Source of the DNA: JALZAA01 sp035316025
GTDB taxonomy: Bacteria > Actinomycetota > Acidimicrobiia > IMCC26256 > JACDBD01
Length of the DNA: 52,938 nt
Assembly (NCBI GenBank): GCA_035316025.1
Contig: DATFXL010000050.1
Location: 1 to 52,938, forward strand
Reading direction: 5' to 3'
The translations under genes were made by a program, and so were the position numbers. This document shows, in pieces, positions 17,106-25,418 of this stretch. A model generated the notes under the pieces. It saw only the letters and a list, made by a program, of their open reading frames with translations, was not told where the DNA came from and ran no database searches. The stretch's first letter is position 1, and the number at the start of each line of letters is the position of its first letter.

Positions 17106-17570
17106 TCAGACCCGCACCGTGTCCCAGGCGCGGTCGACGGCGGCCACGATGGCGGGAACGGCGTCACGGAGCGCGGCGGCGTCCTCGTCGAGCCCGGGCG
17201 CGTCGGCGACGTCGACGCCGGACTCCTCGAGCAGCCGATGGAGGTCACCGAGCTGAGCTGCGAGCCAGCCGGTGGGGTCAGCGCGGATCTCGTCGCGCCA
17301 CTCACGGTCGCAGGGCTCGACGCCGTGGAAACGGGGATGGAAGTGCGCGCTGCGTAGGTTGCCGGGCGGACCGTCGACCTGGTCGAAGAGATCGGCGCGG
17401 AACGCGGGCTCGTCGATCACGACCTTCTGCGCCGCCGAGCGTGTGCCGCGCCACGGCTCGTCGGCCAGGAGACGGACCTCGACCCGGGCCCCCCGCTCGG
17501 GTGGGTCCATCGGCTCGTGCCACGTGCGAACGAGCACCGCCACCGTCTCGAACACGAATGCCTGCTGCAT
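17106..17570 (-). CDS. Conserved-looking hypothetical protein, His-rich centre
   Basis: 154 residues from ATG 17570. Strand-rich N-terminus (FVFETVAVLVRTWHEP, ARVEVRLLADEPWRG), then a HFHPRFHGVEP cluster whose histidines could bind metal, and an acidic helical C-terminus. It precedes the 152-residue gene and the P450 on the same strand with a 30-base gap, so it is probably the first gene of that operon. No family assigned. Confidence 0.65.
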   Translation of the reverse strand: MQQAFVFETVAVLVRTWHEPMDPPERGARVEVRLLADEPWRGTRSAAQKVVIDEPAFRADLFDQVDGPPGNLRSAHFHPRFHGVEPCDREWRDEIRADPTGWLAAQLGDLHRLLEESGVDVADAPGLDEDAAALRDAVPAIVAAVDRAWDTVRV

Positions 17571-17643
17571 GACGCCGAGGCTATTGCGGTCTCGTGGAGG
17601 CGGGACGAGGATCGCCCCGGGACCGACGTGCAAGGAGGCGCAC

Positions 17644-18237
17644 ATGTTCGTGCAGGTGATCGAAGGGCAGGTATCCGATCTCGAGGGCCTGCGCCGCCAG
17701 ATGGACAAGTGGATGACCGACCTCCGCCCCGGCGCGACCGGGTTCCTCGGGTCGACCGCCGGCGTGACCGAGGACGGCAAGGGCATCGCCTTCGCCCGCT
17801 TCGAGTCCGCCGCCGCCGCCGGGGCGAACAGCAAGCGACCGGAGCAGAGCGCGTGGTGGAACGAGACCGCGAAGTGCTACTCGGGTGACGTCACGTTCAC
17901 CGACTCGGAGGACACCGAGACGTTCCTGGGCGGCGGGTCGAACGACGCCGGGTTCGTGCAGATCATGCGCGGGACCGCCGACCGCGACGCGCTCCACGCC
18001 ATGGACGAGGCGTTCGAGCAGGCCGCGGGGTCTTGGCGCCCCGATCTGCTCGGGGTGTTCCGGGTGTGGACGGGGCCCAATGCCTGGACCGACGTCGCAT
18101 ACTTCACGAACGAGGCCGAAGCTCGCGAAGGCGAGAAGAAGGACCCCCCGCCGGTGATCGCCGAGCAGATGGGCCGCTTCGAGCAGCTCATGGCGGGTGC
18201 CGAGTTCATCGACTTGACGGATCCCTGGCTGTACTGA
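17644..18237 (+). CDS. ABM-like (dimeric alpha-beta barrel) repeat protein
   Basis: 197 residues from ATG 17644 with a strong AAGGAGG ribosome site. The protein is a tandem repeat of two ferredoxin-like halves (about 1-90 and 98-190). Each begins with a strand of the FVQVIEGQVSD / FVQIMRGTADR type and has a central strand of the GKGIAFARFES / WTDVAYFTNEAEA type. This resembles antibiotic-biosynthesis-monooxygenase/Dabb folds. No catalytic assignment is possible. It is divergent from the 17570 gene. Confidence 0.65.
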   Translation: MFVQVIEGQVSDLEGLRRQMDKWMTDLRPGATGFLGSTAGVTEDGKGIAFARFESAAAAGANSKRPEQSAWWNETAKCYSGDVTFTDSEDTETFLGGGSNDAGFVQIMRGTADRDALHAMDEAFEQAAGSWRPDLLGVFRVWTGPNAWTDVAYFTNEAEAREGEKKDPPPVIAEQMGRFEQLMAGAEFIDLTDPWLY

Positions 18238-18383
18238 GTCCCATCCGGGAGATTCATGCTCTTCCAACTCGGCCGGTTTTGCGGTTCTGTACGTTCTTTC
18301 CGTTTCCTCCAGGTGGACATTCCTACTCGACAAATGGGAGAAACGAAGGAGCGGTAAGCAGAACCGTTCAGTTAGGGAGCGTT
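18238..18383 (+). promoter_or_regulatory. AT-richer leader of the small secreted protein gene
   Basis: This 146-base gap is visibly less GC-rich than its surroundings and lies just upstream of the ATG at 18384. It contains T-rich tracts (TTTTGCGGTTCTGTACG, then TTCTTTCCGTTTCC) and ends with an AGGGAG ribosome site. It probably holds the promoter, but I cannot identify -35 and -10 boxes with confidence. Confidence 0.35.
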
Positions 18384-18761
18384 ATGAAGAAAATGCTTGT
18401 CAGCGTGGTGGCAGCCGCCTCGTTGGCGATTCCGGTCGGGTGGGTCAGCGCGGCTTCGGCCACGCCGACACCCGACCCTGACGCCAACGGGGACCTGCAC
18501 TCCAACTGCCACACCGGATCGAAGGGTCGGGGTGCTGGTGGCGAAGACGGTGGTCCCGGGAATCCAAAGGACACCAGCGATGCCGGTTGCGCCGCCACTC
18601 CGTTCACGCCGCCTGGTCCTCCGTCCGGCCCCACGCCTGGTCCCGGTGCGAATCCGGTGAGCGCGCCCGCCCGTGGTGCCGCGGCGCAGGCCGCGGCGCG
18701 GGGCGTCCCGGTGGCGGTCGTGGCGGTCCCGCTCCAGGCCGTGCCTCGCACGACCGGGTAG
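18384..18761 (+). CDS. Small secreted Gly/Pro-rich protein, unknown
   Basis: 125 residues from ATG 18384 with ribosome site AGGGAG. A clear signal peptide (MKKMLVSVVAAASLAIP, cleavage probably after SAASA) precedes a short mature protein. It has two Cys (SNCHTGSKG and DAGCAATPF) and Gly/Pro-rich flanks, then a low-complexity Ala/Val tail. No membrane anchor or sorting motif is seen. The Cys pair could form one disulphide. No family recognised. The stop is TAG, and a strong hairpin follows. Confidence 0.7.
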   Translation: MKKMLVSVVAAASLAIPVGWVSAASATPTPDPDANGDLHSNCHTGSKGRGAGGEDGGPGNPKDTSDAGCAATPFTPPGPPSGPTPGPGANPVSAPARGAAAQAAARGVPVAVVAVPLQAVPRTTG

Positions 18762-18788
18762 CGCCCGACCCGGCGACTACCCGACGGG

Positions 18789-18819
18789 GTACCCCGGAGG
18801 CGATCAGCCTCCGGGGTAC
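18789..18819 (+). terminator. Hairpin terminator after the small secreted protein
   Basis: Perfect 13-bp inverted repeat GTACCCCGGAGGC / GCCTCCGGGGTAC with a 5-base loop (GATCA), starting 28 bases after the TAG stop. There is no U-tract, which is usual for high-GC Actinobacteria. It separates this gene from the L,D-transpeptidase gene 73 bases further on. Confidence 0.65.
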
Positions 18820-18891
18820 TCACGTGCGGCGGATCCAACGGTGGACGACGACCGCGTACCCGGTCGACGTGCGGCGCGGGAGGCTAGGAGC

Positions 18892-19695
18892 GTGAGAACC
18901 GACCGATCCCGGCCCACGACGTCGCGAGTCCTCTCATCGACAGTTGCCGCCGCGCTTTCGGCGTTGCTGGTAGTGGCGTGCGGCGGAGGAGGCGGATCGT
19001 CGCGCACCACGGCAACGAAGCCGGCGTCGCCGAGGACGTCCGCTCCGGCGCCCACGACGACGAGCCTGCCGCCGGGTTCGAGCCTGATCGCACAGGTGAG
19101 CGCGCCGGCTGCCGGCGTCTACGACGACCCGTCGTCGCCGCAACCCAAGATGACGTTCGGCCCCACCTGGAACCTCGACGACGACCCGTCCAAGCCGACG
19201 GTGCCCGAGGTGTTCCTCGTCCAGGAGCAACGGCCCGGTTGGGTTCGGGTGCTCCTGCCGACCCGGCCGAACGGCAGCACCGGTTGGCTGCGTGCGGGCG
19301 ACGTGCAGATAAACGTGAGCCCGTACCACATCCAGGTCGACCTGGCCCCGCACCAGATCACCGTGTTCAACGGAAACCAGGTCGTGTACCAGGGACCGGT
19401 GGCCATCGGTGCGCCCGCCACTCCGACACCGCCTGGTCTCTACTACACCCGCGTGCTCTTGCAGACCCCCGATCCGCAGAGTGTGTACGGCCCCTTCGCG
19501 TATGGGCTCTCGGCGCACTCGGACGCGCTCACGACCTTCGAGGGAGGGGACGCCGAGATCGGCATCCACGGCAACAACGACGCGTCGGCGCTGGGCAAGA
19601 GCGTCAGCCATGGCTGCATCCGCATGGACAACGCCGGGATCACGATGCTGACGAAGGTCTTGCCCCTCGGGACGCCCGTCCAGATCAACCGCTGA
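18892..19695 (+). CDS. L,D-transpeptidase (YkuD) lipoprotein
   Basis: 267 residues from GTG 18892 (AGGAG upstream). A signal segment with a lipobox-like LLVVACGG anchors the protein outside; a Ser/Thr/Pro linker and an SH3-like region (about 65-140, ending PNGSTGWLRAGDVQI) follow. The C-terminal YkuD domain has the catalytic pattern IGIHGNN then SHGCIRM with the active-site Cys. It makes 3-3 peptidoglycan cross-links or attaches proteins to the wall. Carbapenems inhibit the family. Confidence 0.9.
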   Translation: MRTDRSRPTTSRVLSSTVAAALSALLVVACGGGGGSSRTTATKPASPRTSAPAPTTTSLPPGSSLIAQVSAPAAGVYDDPSSPQPKMTFGPTWNLDDDPSKPTVPEVFLVQEQRPGWVRVLLPTRPNGSTGWLRAGDVQINVSPYHIQVDLAPHQITVFNGNQVVYQGPVAIGAPATPTPPGLYYTRVLLQTPDPQSVYGPFAYGLSAHSDALTTFEGGDAEIGIHGNNDASALGKSVSHGCIRMDNAGITMLTKVLPLGTPVQINR

Positions 19696-19719
19696 CGTCG
19701 GCGACGCGCCTCCCCGACG

Positions 19720-20637
19720 TCACGTTCGCAGGCGCGAGAGCTCGTTATCGCCGTCACTGGCGACCCAGAGGGTGCCGTCGCTGACGGCGAGGGCGCTGGG
19801 ATCGGAGCCGACAGCTGCCGTCCTGGTGACACGACCGGTCGTGTGGTCGATGCGGGACACGCTGTTGTCCTCGACGTTGGCCACCCACACGGCGCCGTCC
19901 CCGGTGGTGATCGCCAGCGGCCGCTTTCCGACGGGAATCGTCGCCGTCACCGAGTTCGAGCCGGGATCGATGCGGGCCACGGAGTGGCTCCTGCCGTTGG
20001 CGACCCAGACCGAGTGGTCGGTCGTCGTGACCGCGGCCGGCGAGCGCCCGACGGGGATCGTCGCGACGACCGAGTTGGTCGCCCGATCGATGCGTGACAC
20101 GGTGCGGTCCCGGGCGTTCGCGACCCACACCGCGCCGAAACCGAGGGCGAGGCCGGCCGGTCGCCGGCCGACCGGGATCGTCGCCACCACCGAGTCGGAA
20201 GCCTCATCGATACGCGAGACCGAGTTGCCCCGGCCGTTGGCGACCCACACGGAATCGTCGTCGGCCGCGATCGCACCGGGCGCGTCACCGACCGCGACCT
20301 TGCTCGACACCCGCTCGGCAGCCGGATCGACGCGCACGACCTCGTCACGCGTGCTGATCGTCACCCACACCGAGCCGTGACCGAGGGTGGTGCGGACCGG
20401 CACCCCTCCGACATGGACGGTGCCGGCCACGGCCTGAGAACGCTCGTCGACCCGCGACACGCTGCCGGCCTCGGAGCTTGCGACCCATACGGCGCCGTTT
20501 CCGATCGCCAGGCCGCTCGGCCCGCTCGGCACCCGTGTCGCCCCCGCGTGGGTGCCTCCCCTCGTGGCGATCAGGAACGCCAACCCCCCGAGGAGCACCG
20601 CGGTCATCGCGACCCCGAACGATCGTGCGCGCAGCAA
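19720..20637 (-). CDS. YVTN-type beta-propeller protein, membrane-anchored or secreted
   Basis: 305 residues; the start is a TTG at 20637 or, equally likely, ATG 20607 (MTAVLLGGLAFLIATRGG). A single N-terminal hydrophobic helix is followed by about six to seven ~42-residue repeats with the core GAVWVAN..NSVSRID..NSVVATIPVGRRP. This is a YncE/virginiamycin-B-lyase-like propeller without an obvious catalytic site. The repeats are also visible as DNA direct repeats, which suggests recent internal duplication. Confidence 0.75.
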   Translation of the reverse strand: MLRARSFGVAMTAVLLGGLAFLIATRGGTHAGATRVPSGPSGLAIGNGAVWVASSEAGSVSRVDERSQAVAGTVHVGGVPVRTTLGHGSVWVTISTRDEVVRVDPAAERVSSKVAVGDAPGAIAADDDSVWVANGRGNSVSRIDEASDSVVATIPVGRRPAGLALGFGAVWVANARDRTVSRIDRATNSVVATIPVGRSPAAVTTTDHSVWVANGRSHSVARIDPGSNSVTATIPVGKRPLAITTGDGAVWVANVEDNSVSRIDHTTGRVTRTAAVGSDPSALAVSDGTLWVASDGDNELSRLRT

Positions 20638-20714
20638 GCGAGCCCGAGACTAACGACGCGACGGCCCGCTCCGAGATCGCCGATGTCCGCCGAAGGCGAC
20701 GCTCCTCCTCCGGA

Positions 20715-21134
20715 CTACTCCTCCGTTCTGGCGTCCTCCTCGAGGCGCTGCGCCGCGGTGGCCCTGATTCGGTCGGCGATCTCGGGCTCTTCGACGAGCA
20801 GCTCGGCGAACTCTCGCTGGCCGATGACGTCGAGCACTGCTGGCGAGGTGGCCACGACGGTGGCGGTGCGCGGTCGCCCTTCGATCAGCGCGATCTCACC
20901 GACGTAGTCGCCCGCACCGCGGGTCGCGATCACCTTGTCGCCCCGACGGATCTCCACCTCCCCTTCGAGGACGACGATGAACTCGTGGCCCGTGCCGCCC
21001 TCACGTGTGAGGACGCGCCCGGGCTGCACGTCGACTCTGGTGGCGAGGCTCCGGACCTGCCGAAGGTGCCGCTTGGAGAGGTCCCGGAAGAGCGGCACGC
21101 GGGCGAGGAGCTCATCCGTCGTGGGTCTGGCCAT
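20715..21134 (-). CDS. Second single-domain cyclic-nucleotide-binding protein
   Basis: 139 residues, one cNMP-binding domain and nothing else. The phosphate-binding cassette is GAGDYVGEIALIEGRPRTATVVA with the Glu and Arg expected for cAMP/cGMP contact, closer to consensus than the 13629 paralogue. The final helices begin with REFAELLVEEPEIADRI. It carries no DNA-binding domain. The partner is unknown. Confidence 0.85.
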   Translation of the reverse strand: MARPTTDELLARVPLFRDLSKRHLRQVRSLATRVDVQPGRVLTREGGTGHEFIVVLEGEVEIRRGDKVIATRGAGDYVGEIALIEGRPRTATVVATSPAVLDVIGQREFAELLVEEPEIADRIRATAAQRLEEDARTEE

Positions 21135-21218
21135 CTCTGCTGCTCCCGATCTCCGGCCGCGGCTGGCAACGCTAGCCAGCGCGCCGGCCCCGCGCCGGAG
21201 GAGTCCCCGGCAGCTTCG

Positions 21219-22520
21219 TCACTTGAAGGTGGGTTTCGACTGCAGTGTGTCGGGCAGCGGGTTGGCCTGCAGGCAGCGGAACGGCTTGCCGGGCTCGCCG
21301 AACGTCGGGACGAACCGGCCGCGCTCGATCCTCGAGACGACGCTGCAACCTTGCGGCGGGTTCTGGCCGTGTGCAGTGGTCCAGTCGATCCCGGCGACGA
21401 GCCCGCCAGCCGTGTAGTCGGTCATGGTGTTGATCGCGTCGACAACCTTCTGACGGGTGAACGCCGCCCCTGCCGCCTGAAGGCCCCGGTAGAAGAGGTC
21501 GGCGTTCATCCAGCCCGCCAGTGAGATCTCGTTCTGCTCGAAGCCGTTTCGGCTCATCCATCGTTCGAACTGCTTCAACCCCACGGATTTCGGCCTGACT
21601 TCGAACGGCGTGAAGTACGTCGCGGTGTAGGAGCCTTCGAAGAAAGGCGCGTTCTTCTCGATGAAGTCGTGGTTGTAGACGTTGGACAGGTACTGCCGTG
21701 CGTCGAGCCCTTGCTTCTTCATCTCCTTGGCAAGGGTCAACGTGCCGTTGGTGTCCATGCAGGTGACGACGAGGTCGACGTGATCGTCCTTCATTCGCGA
21801 TACGTCCGTGCTCAGATCGCCGACGCCGAAGGACAGGCTGGTGTCGAGAAAGGCGACATCGGCCGACGGATACTTGCCGAAGGAGGCCTCAACGCCTTTG
21901 GCGCAGTCGGCCGATTGGGGCGACTGATACGCGAGCAGTCCGACTTTCTTGGTCTTCAGCTGCTTGGCCAGCCACGGCACGGGCTGGGCCGGACAGGTGA
22001 AGCACAAGTACGACCCCTTCTCTCCGAACAGGTTCGGCGGGCCCGCGCCCTGCTCGGAGCCCCATTCGGCGTTGATGTTCCAACCGAAGGTCGGCACGCC
22101 CGCCTGGCCGAGGAGATCTGCGCCCGTGAACAGCAACACCGCCACCGGCAGGACCGCGAATACGCCATCCTGCGACAGCAGCGCCTGCACCTCCTGGCGG
22201 TTCATCCCGACCTGGTCGTCCCGCTGTGATGTCAGCCGCAGCTTGCGTCCGTAGATGCCCTTGTCCTTCGACTTGTTGACCATGTCGAAGTAGGCCTTCA
22301 CGCCGTCGAAGGCGGACGCGTAGTCACCGCCGAGCGGGTTGGTCTTCGAGACCACGCCGCCGACTCGGATCTCGTTGTCGGTCACGCCGGGCTGGTCGAC
22401 TTTCGGAAACTGTTGCCGTGTCGCGTTCGACGCCGCCGATGTGGAGGACGCGCTCAGCACCAGAACGGACGCGCCGACGGTCAAGCTCACGAGCACCGCA
22501 GTCGCACGATGGCCAAGCAT
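21219..22520 (-). CDS. Branched-chain-amino-acid-type ABC substrate-binding protein
   Basis: 433 residues from ATG 22520 (AGGGGG upstream); the longer open frame beyond is spurious. A signal peptide ending near TSAASNA is followed by the Peripla_BP_6 (LivJ-like) N-lobe start GVTDNEIRVGGVVSKTNPLGGDYASAFDGVK and a typical hinge/C-lobe. No permease or ATPase genes are adjacent, so it is an orphan receptor. The ligand is unknown; relatives bind amino acids, amides or aromatic acids. Confidence 0.85.
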   Translation of the reverse strand: MLGHRATAVLVSLTVGASVLVLSASSTSAASNATRQQFPKVDQPGVTDNEIRVGGVVSKTNPLGGDYASAFDGVKAYFDMVNKSKDKGIYGRKLRLTSQRDDQVGMNRQEVQALLSQDGVFAVLPVAVLLFTGADLLGQAGVPTFGWNINAEWGSEQGAGPPNLFGEKGSYLCFTCPAQPVPWLAKQLKTKKVGLLAYQSPQSADCAKGVEASFGKYPSADVAFLDTSLSFGVGDLSTDVSRMKDDHVDLVVTCMDTNGTLTLAKEMKKQGLDARQYLSNVYNHDFIEKNAPFFEGSYTATYFTPFEVRPKSVGLKQFERWMSRNGFEQNEISLAGWMNADLFYRGLQAAGAAFTRQKVVDAINTMTDYTAGGLVAGIDWTTAHGQNPPQGCSVVSRIERGRFVPTFGEPGKPFRCLQANPLPDTLQSKPTFK

Positions 22521-22597
22521 CGCTACCCCCTGCCACTTCAAACGGCGGGCGAGTCCCGATGTTCGACCGTCCGGACCTCGCCGGCCGCCACGTAATT

Positions 22598-22607
22598 CGT
22601 TCGAACG
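22598..22607. promoter_or_regulatory. Palindrome CGTTCGAACG in a divergent intergenic region
   Basis: A perfect 10-base palindrome sits between the divergent starts of the substrate-binding protein (22520) and the 130-residue gene (22661). Its place suggests an operator; there is no further support, and such short palindromes arise by chance. Confidence 0.25.
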
Positions 22608-22660
22608 TGTCACACCCCGTCGATACGGTGCGAGTGCGTGATCGACGAGGAGACAGTCCG

Positions 22661-23053
22661 ATGCACGAGCGGGTGCACCACACCCAAGCGCGGAAGGCGT
22701 TCCGCCCCGGCGGAGGATCTTACGCGGCGCGCCTCGTCTCGGCCGTGGACCGCGATGCGCTCGTCGCACGCCTCTCCGACCACGTCCGCGTCGCGCTGGT
22801 CGTAGCCCGGCCGGACCGGCTCGCTGCCGTGCTCCGGCGCGCCGACGTCTCGTTGATCGAGACCGCCCCGCTGGTGCTCGTGAGCGAGTCCTACGGCGTC
22901 CTCGGGGTCGCCACCGGTCCCGCAGAACCGCCCTCCCAGCTGCGGGTGTGGTCGAACATCTCGCTGCTCGAGGACGGTGAGGCGGTCGAGATCCCGGCCG
23001 TCGATCCCGAGCAGCCGAGCCTGCAGCTCCTCGCAGCCCGGCGGGCGGCCTGA
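22661..23053 (+). CDS. Hypothetical protein
   Basis: 130 residues from ATG 22661, with GAGGAG about 8 bases upstream. It begins MHERVHHTQARKAFRPGG and continues with alternating strand and helix segments (HVRVALVVARPDRLAAVLRR, APLVLVSESYGVLGVATG). It has no signal or membrane helix. I do not recognise a family. It is divergent from the binding-protein gene and 86 bases upstream of the second bactofilin-like gene. Confidence 0.6.
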   Translation: MHERVHHTQARKAFRPGGGSYAARLVSAVDRDALVARLSDHVRVALVVARPDRLAAVLRRADVSLIETAPLVLVSESYGVLGVATGPAEPPSQLRVWSNISLLEDGEAVEIPAVDPEQPSLQLLAARRAA

Positions 23054-23139
23054 CCGGGAAGGCTCGCCCGCCTGGCGGCGGCATGCGTGGGCGGTAGCGC
23101 ACCGTTTCCGACGGGCGACGAGCGGGTAGTCCGGACGGC

Positions 23140-24081
23140 GTGATTCGCCGTGGCCTGGGTGCCCTGCTCGTCGGGGGCGCACTCGTTGCGTCGTGTGCGG
23201 TGGCGGCTGCCCCTGCCGGCGCGGCCGCCACGGGCACTCAGCCGAGGGATCGGGACGACACCCAGGTCGTCGTCACGGGGCGGGTCGTCGTCGCCCAGAA
23301 CGAGCGGGTCGGCGACGTCGTCATCCTCAACGGCGACGCCCTCGTCAACGGCCGCGTCGACGGCTCCGTCTTCGCCCTGAACGGCGACGTGGTCGTGCGC
23401 GGGTCCGTGAAGAACGACGCCACCGCCTTCAACGGTCGGGTGACCGTGGCAGGAGGAGCCCGTGTCGGAGGCGACGTCACCTCTCGTGATTCGGCGCGCA
23501 TCTCGACCGGTGCGACGGTCAACGGCGACGTGAAGTCCGTCGGCCGCCGCTTCGCGCTCGGTCAGATCGGCGTGGTCGCGCTGTTGGTGCTCTGGCTCGC
23601 CGTGGGCCTGTCGACCCTGGTGTTCGGAGTGCTGCTGCTCCTCATCGCCCCGCGCGCCGCCGACGCCTTCGCCGATGCCGGCCGCACGGCAGTCGGCGCA
23701 TCCATCGGCCTCGGGATCGCCGCCGCGATCGGGATCCCCCTCGTCGGGCTGATCCTGCTCGCGACGGTCGTCGGCCTACCGCTGGGCACCGTCATCCTGC
23801 TGATGCTCGGGTTCCTGTACATGCTCGGATACGTCGCGTCGGCGTACTTCCTCGGGCGGATCATTCTCCGCCCGCCCGGCAACCGCTTCCTCGCCTATCT
23901 CATCGGCTGGGCGATCTTCACGGTCGCCGGGATCATCCCGGTGCTGAACGTCATCGTGCTGATCGCTGCGACCGTGTACGGGCTCGGCATGATCGTGGTC
24001 GCCACCTTCCGGGCCCGGGGCGGCCCGCGCCAGCCTGCTCCCGCCGAACCCGCCGGCACCGAGCCGGCGCCCACGGGCTGA
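23140..24081 (+). CDS. Bactofilin-like membrane protein (paralogue without basic tail)
   Basis: 313 residues from GTG 23140. A signal peptide (1-30) is followed by a polymer-forming repeat region (about 40-130) with DVVILNGDALVNGRVDG and GSVFALNGDVVVRGSV blocks. A membrane domain (about 140-290) follows, with LVLWLAVGLSTLVFGVLLLLI and the shared IAPRAADAF motif. Domain order and spacing match the 6223 protein up to about residue 302; here the chain ends in a short Pro/Ala tail instead of the Lys/Arg tail. It probably forms extracytoplasmic filaments or a scaffold. Exact function is unknown. Confidence 0.75.
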   Translation: MIRRGLGALLVGGALVASCAVAAAPAGAAATGTQPRDRDDTQVVVTGRVVVAQNERVGDVVILNGDALVNGRVDGSVFALNGDVVVRGSVKNDATAFNGRVTVAGGARVGGDVTSRDSARISTGATVNGDVKSVGRRFALGQIGVVALLVLWLAVGLSTLVFGVLLLLIAPRAADAFADAGRTAVGASIGLGIAAAIGIPLVGLILLATVVGLPLGTVILLMLGFLYMLGYVASAYFLGRIILRPPGNRFLAYLIGWAIFTVAGIIPVLNVIVLIAATVYGLGMIVVATFRARGGPRQPAPAEPAGTEPAPTG

Positions 24082-24140
24082 TCTCTCCCGGCGCGGTCGC
24101 CGGAGACCCGGCCGTCACGAGCCGGCGGCATCATGGCCGG

Positions 24141-24932
24141 GTGCAAGGCACCGACCGGTGGCCGTCGACTGCCGGCGAGCTCGTGCAACTCCAGGACGCG
24201 CTGGCGCGTGACGCCGACGCCGTCCTCGAGGTCGATCCGTGGGCGCCGCCGGAGCGCCTCGTCGTCGGCGGATGCTTCGTCGCGTTCGCGCGCGGGGAGG
24301 CCGGGCCGGGCCATCCGGGGGACCGCGCCTGGGCCGCCGCGGTCAGCTGGCGCGCCGACGCGCTTTCGAGCGAACGCGGGCGGCGCGTCGACCGTCATCT
24401 TCGTGGTGCACGGGCCGACGGCGAGCCGCGTCGTGCCGACGACATCCTCGGCCAGGCGATCGCGGCCCAACGCGTTCCGGCCGCGTACGAGCCGGGCTTG
24501 CTCGCGATGCGTGAGGGTCGCATTCTCGCGGCGGCGGTGGCCCGGCTGCCGCAGCTTCCCGACGTGTTACTGGTCGATGCCACCGGCTTCGATCATCCCC
24601 GACGTGCCGGCTTGGCCGTCCATCTCGGCGCCGTCGTCGGCGTCGCCACGGTGGGCGTCACGGAGCGCACGCTCGTCGCATCAGGCTCCAACCCGTCACC
24701 GCAACGAGGCGCGCGTGCGCCGGTTCACATCGGCGATCGGCGCGTCGGCTTCTGGGTGCGAACGAGAACGGCGGCGCGGCCCGTCCTGGCGCACGCCGCC
24801 TGGCGCACGACGGCCGAGACGGCGTCGGCCACCGTCCTCGCGGCGTCGACCGGAGCCGCCCGTACGCCGGTCCCGCTCCAGGAAGCCCGCCGTGTAGCGC
24901 GCGAGGCCCGCGCGCTGGCGGGCGCCGGTTGA
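24141..24932 (+). CDS. Endonuclease V-like protein lacking key catalytic residues
   Basis: 263 residues from GTG 24141. The fold is recognisable as endonuclease V: GLLAMREGRILAAAV (family PGxLxFRE), LLVDATGFDHPRRAGLAVHLG (family VDGHGxxHPRxxGxAxHLG) and TVGVT. Compared from memory with E. coli Nfi, the first catalytic Asp is Phe46 (VGGCFVAF for IAGADVGF). The active-site Lys of GVAKK is Glu175, and the C-terminal GH motif is changed. The second and third acids (Glu125, Asp146) remain. It is therefore probably not a deoxyinosine endonuclease and may be a binding-only or re-purposed subfamily. Confidence 0.75.
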   Translation: MQGTDRWPSTAGELVQLQDALARDADAVLEVDPWAPPERLVVGGCFVAFARGEAGPGHPGDRAWAAAVSWRADALSSERGRRVDRHLRGARADGEPRRADDILGQAIAAQRVPAAYEPGLLAMREGRILAAAVARLPQLPDVLLVDATGFDHPRRAGLAVHLGAVVGVATVGVTERTLVASGSNPSPQRGARAPVHIGDRRVGFWVRTRTAARPVLAHAAWRTTAETASATVLAASTGAARTPVPLQEARRVAREARALAGAG

Positions 24933-24968
24933 TGGACGCCGCCGGCGACGCACGTATCGTGGCCGTCG

Positions 24969-25409
24969 ATGGACCTCACGAGCCCCGACTTCGAAGAAGA
25001 CGCTCCGATTCCGCGCGAGCACACCTGCGACGGCCCGGATACCCCTCCTGAGCTGCACTGGAGTGGCGTCCCGAGCGGCGTGGTGGAGCTGGCCTTGACG
25101 TGCGAGGACCCGGATGCGCCCGGTGGCACCTTCGTCCACTGGGTGGCCTGGGGGATCGATCCGTCGAGCGGCCGCCTCCGCGCCGACGACGGTCCGCGAA
25201 TCGGGCAGGGTCGGAACGGGTTCGGCTCCGACGGGTACCACGGGCCGTGCCCCCCGCCGGGGCACGGCCCGCACAGCTACGAGTTCCGGCTCACGGCGCT
25301 GGACGAGTCGCTCGACCTCGCGCCCGGGTCGGCGATCGAGGACCTGCGTTCGGCTATCGACGGTCACGTACGAGCCACCGCGACATTGATGGGCACCTAC
25401 GAGCGCTGA
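24969..25409 (+). CDS. YbhB/YbcL family PEBP-like protein
   Basis: 146 residues with the phosphatidylethanolamine-binding-protein core. The strand PPELHWSGVPSGVVELAL, the motif CEDPDAPGGTFVHWVAWGID (family DPDAP..GxxxHW) and the second motif GYHGPCPPPGHGPHSYEFRL line the small anion pocket. Bacterial members have no settled function (Raf-kinase-inhibitor-like name only). Cytosolic. It starts 36 bases after the endonuclease V-like gene and ends 9 bases before the GH15 gene. Confidence 0.9.
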   Translation: MDLTSPDFEEDAPIPREHTCDGPDTPPELHWSGVPSGVVELALTCEDPDAPGGTFVHWVAWGIDPSSGRLRADDGPRIGQGRNGFGSDGYHGPCPPPGHGPHSYEFRLTALDESLDLAPGSAIEDLRSAIDGHVRATATLMGTYER

Positions 25410-25418
25410 CGCGTCGTC

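Noticed and set aside
19754..20560. Regular DNA direct repeats that could suggest a CRISPR-like array
   Set aside because: They are about 126 bases apart and keep one reading frame; they encode the propeller blades.
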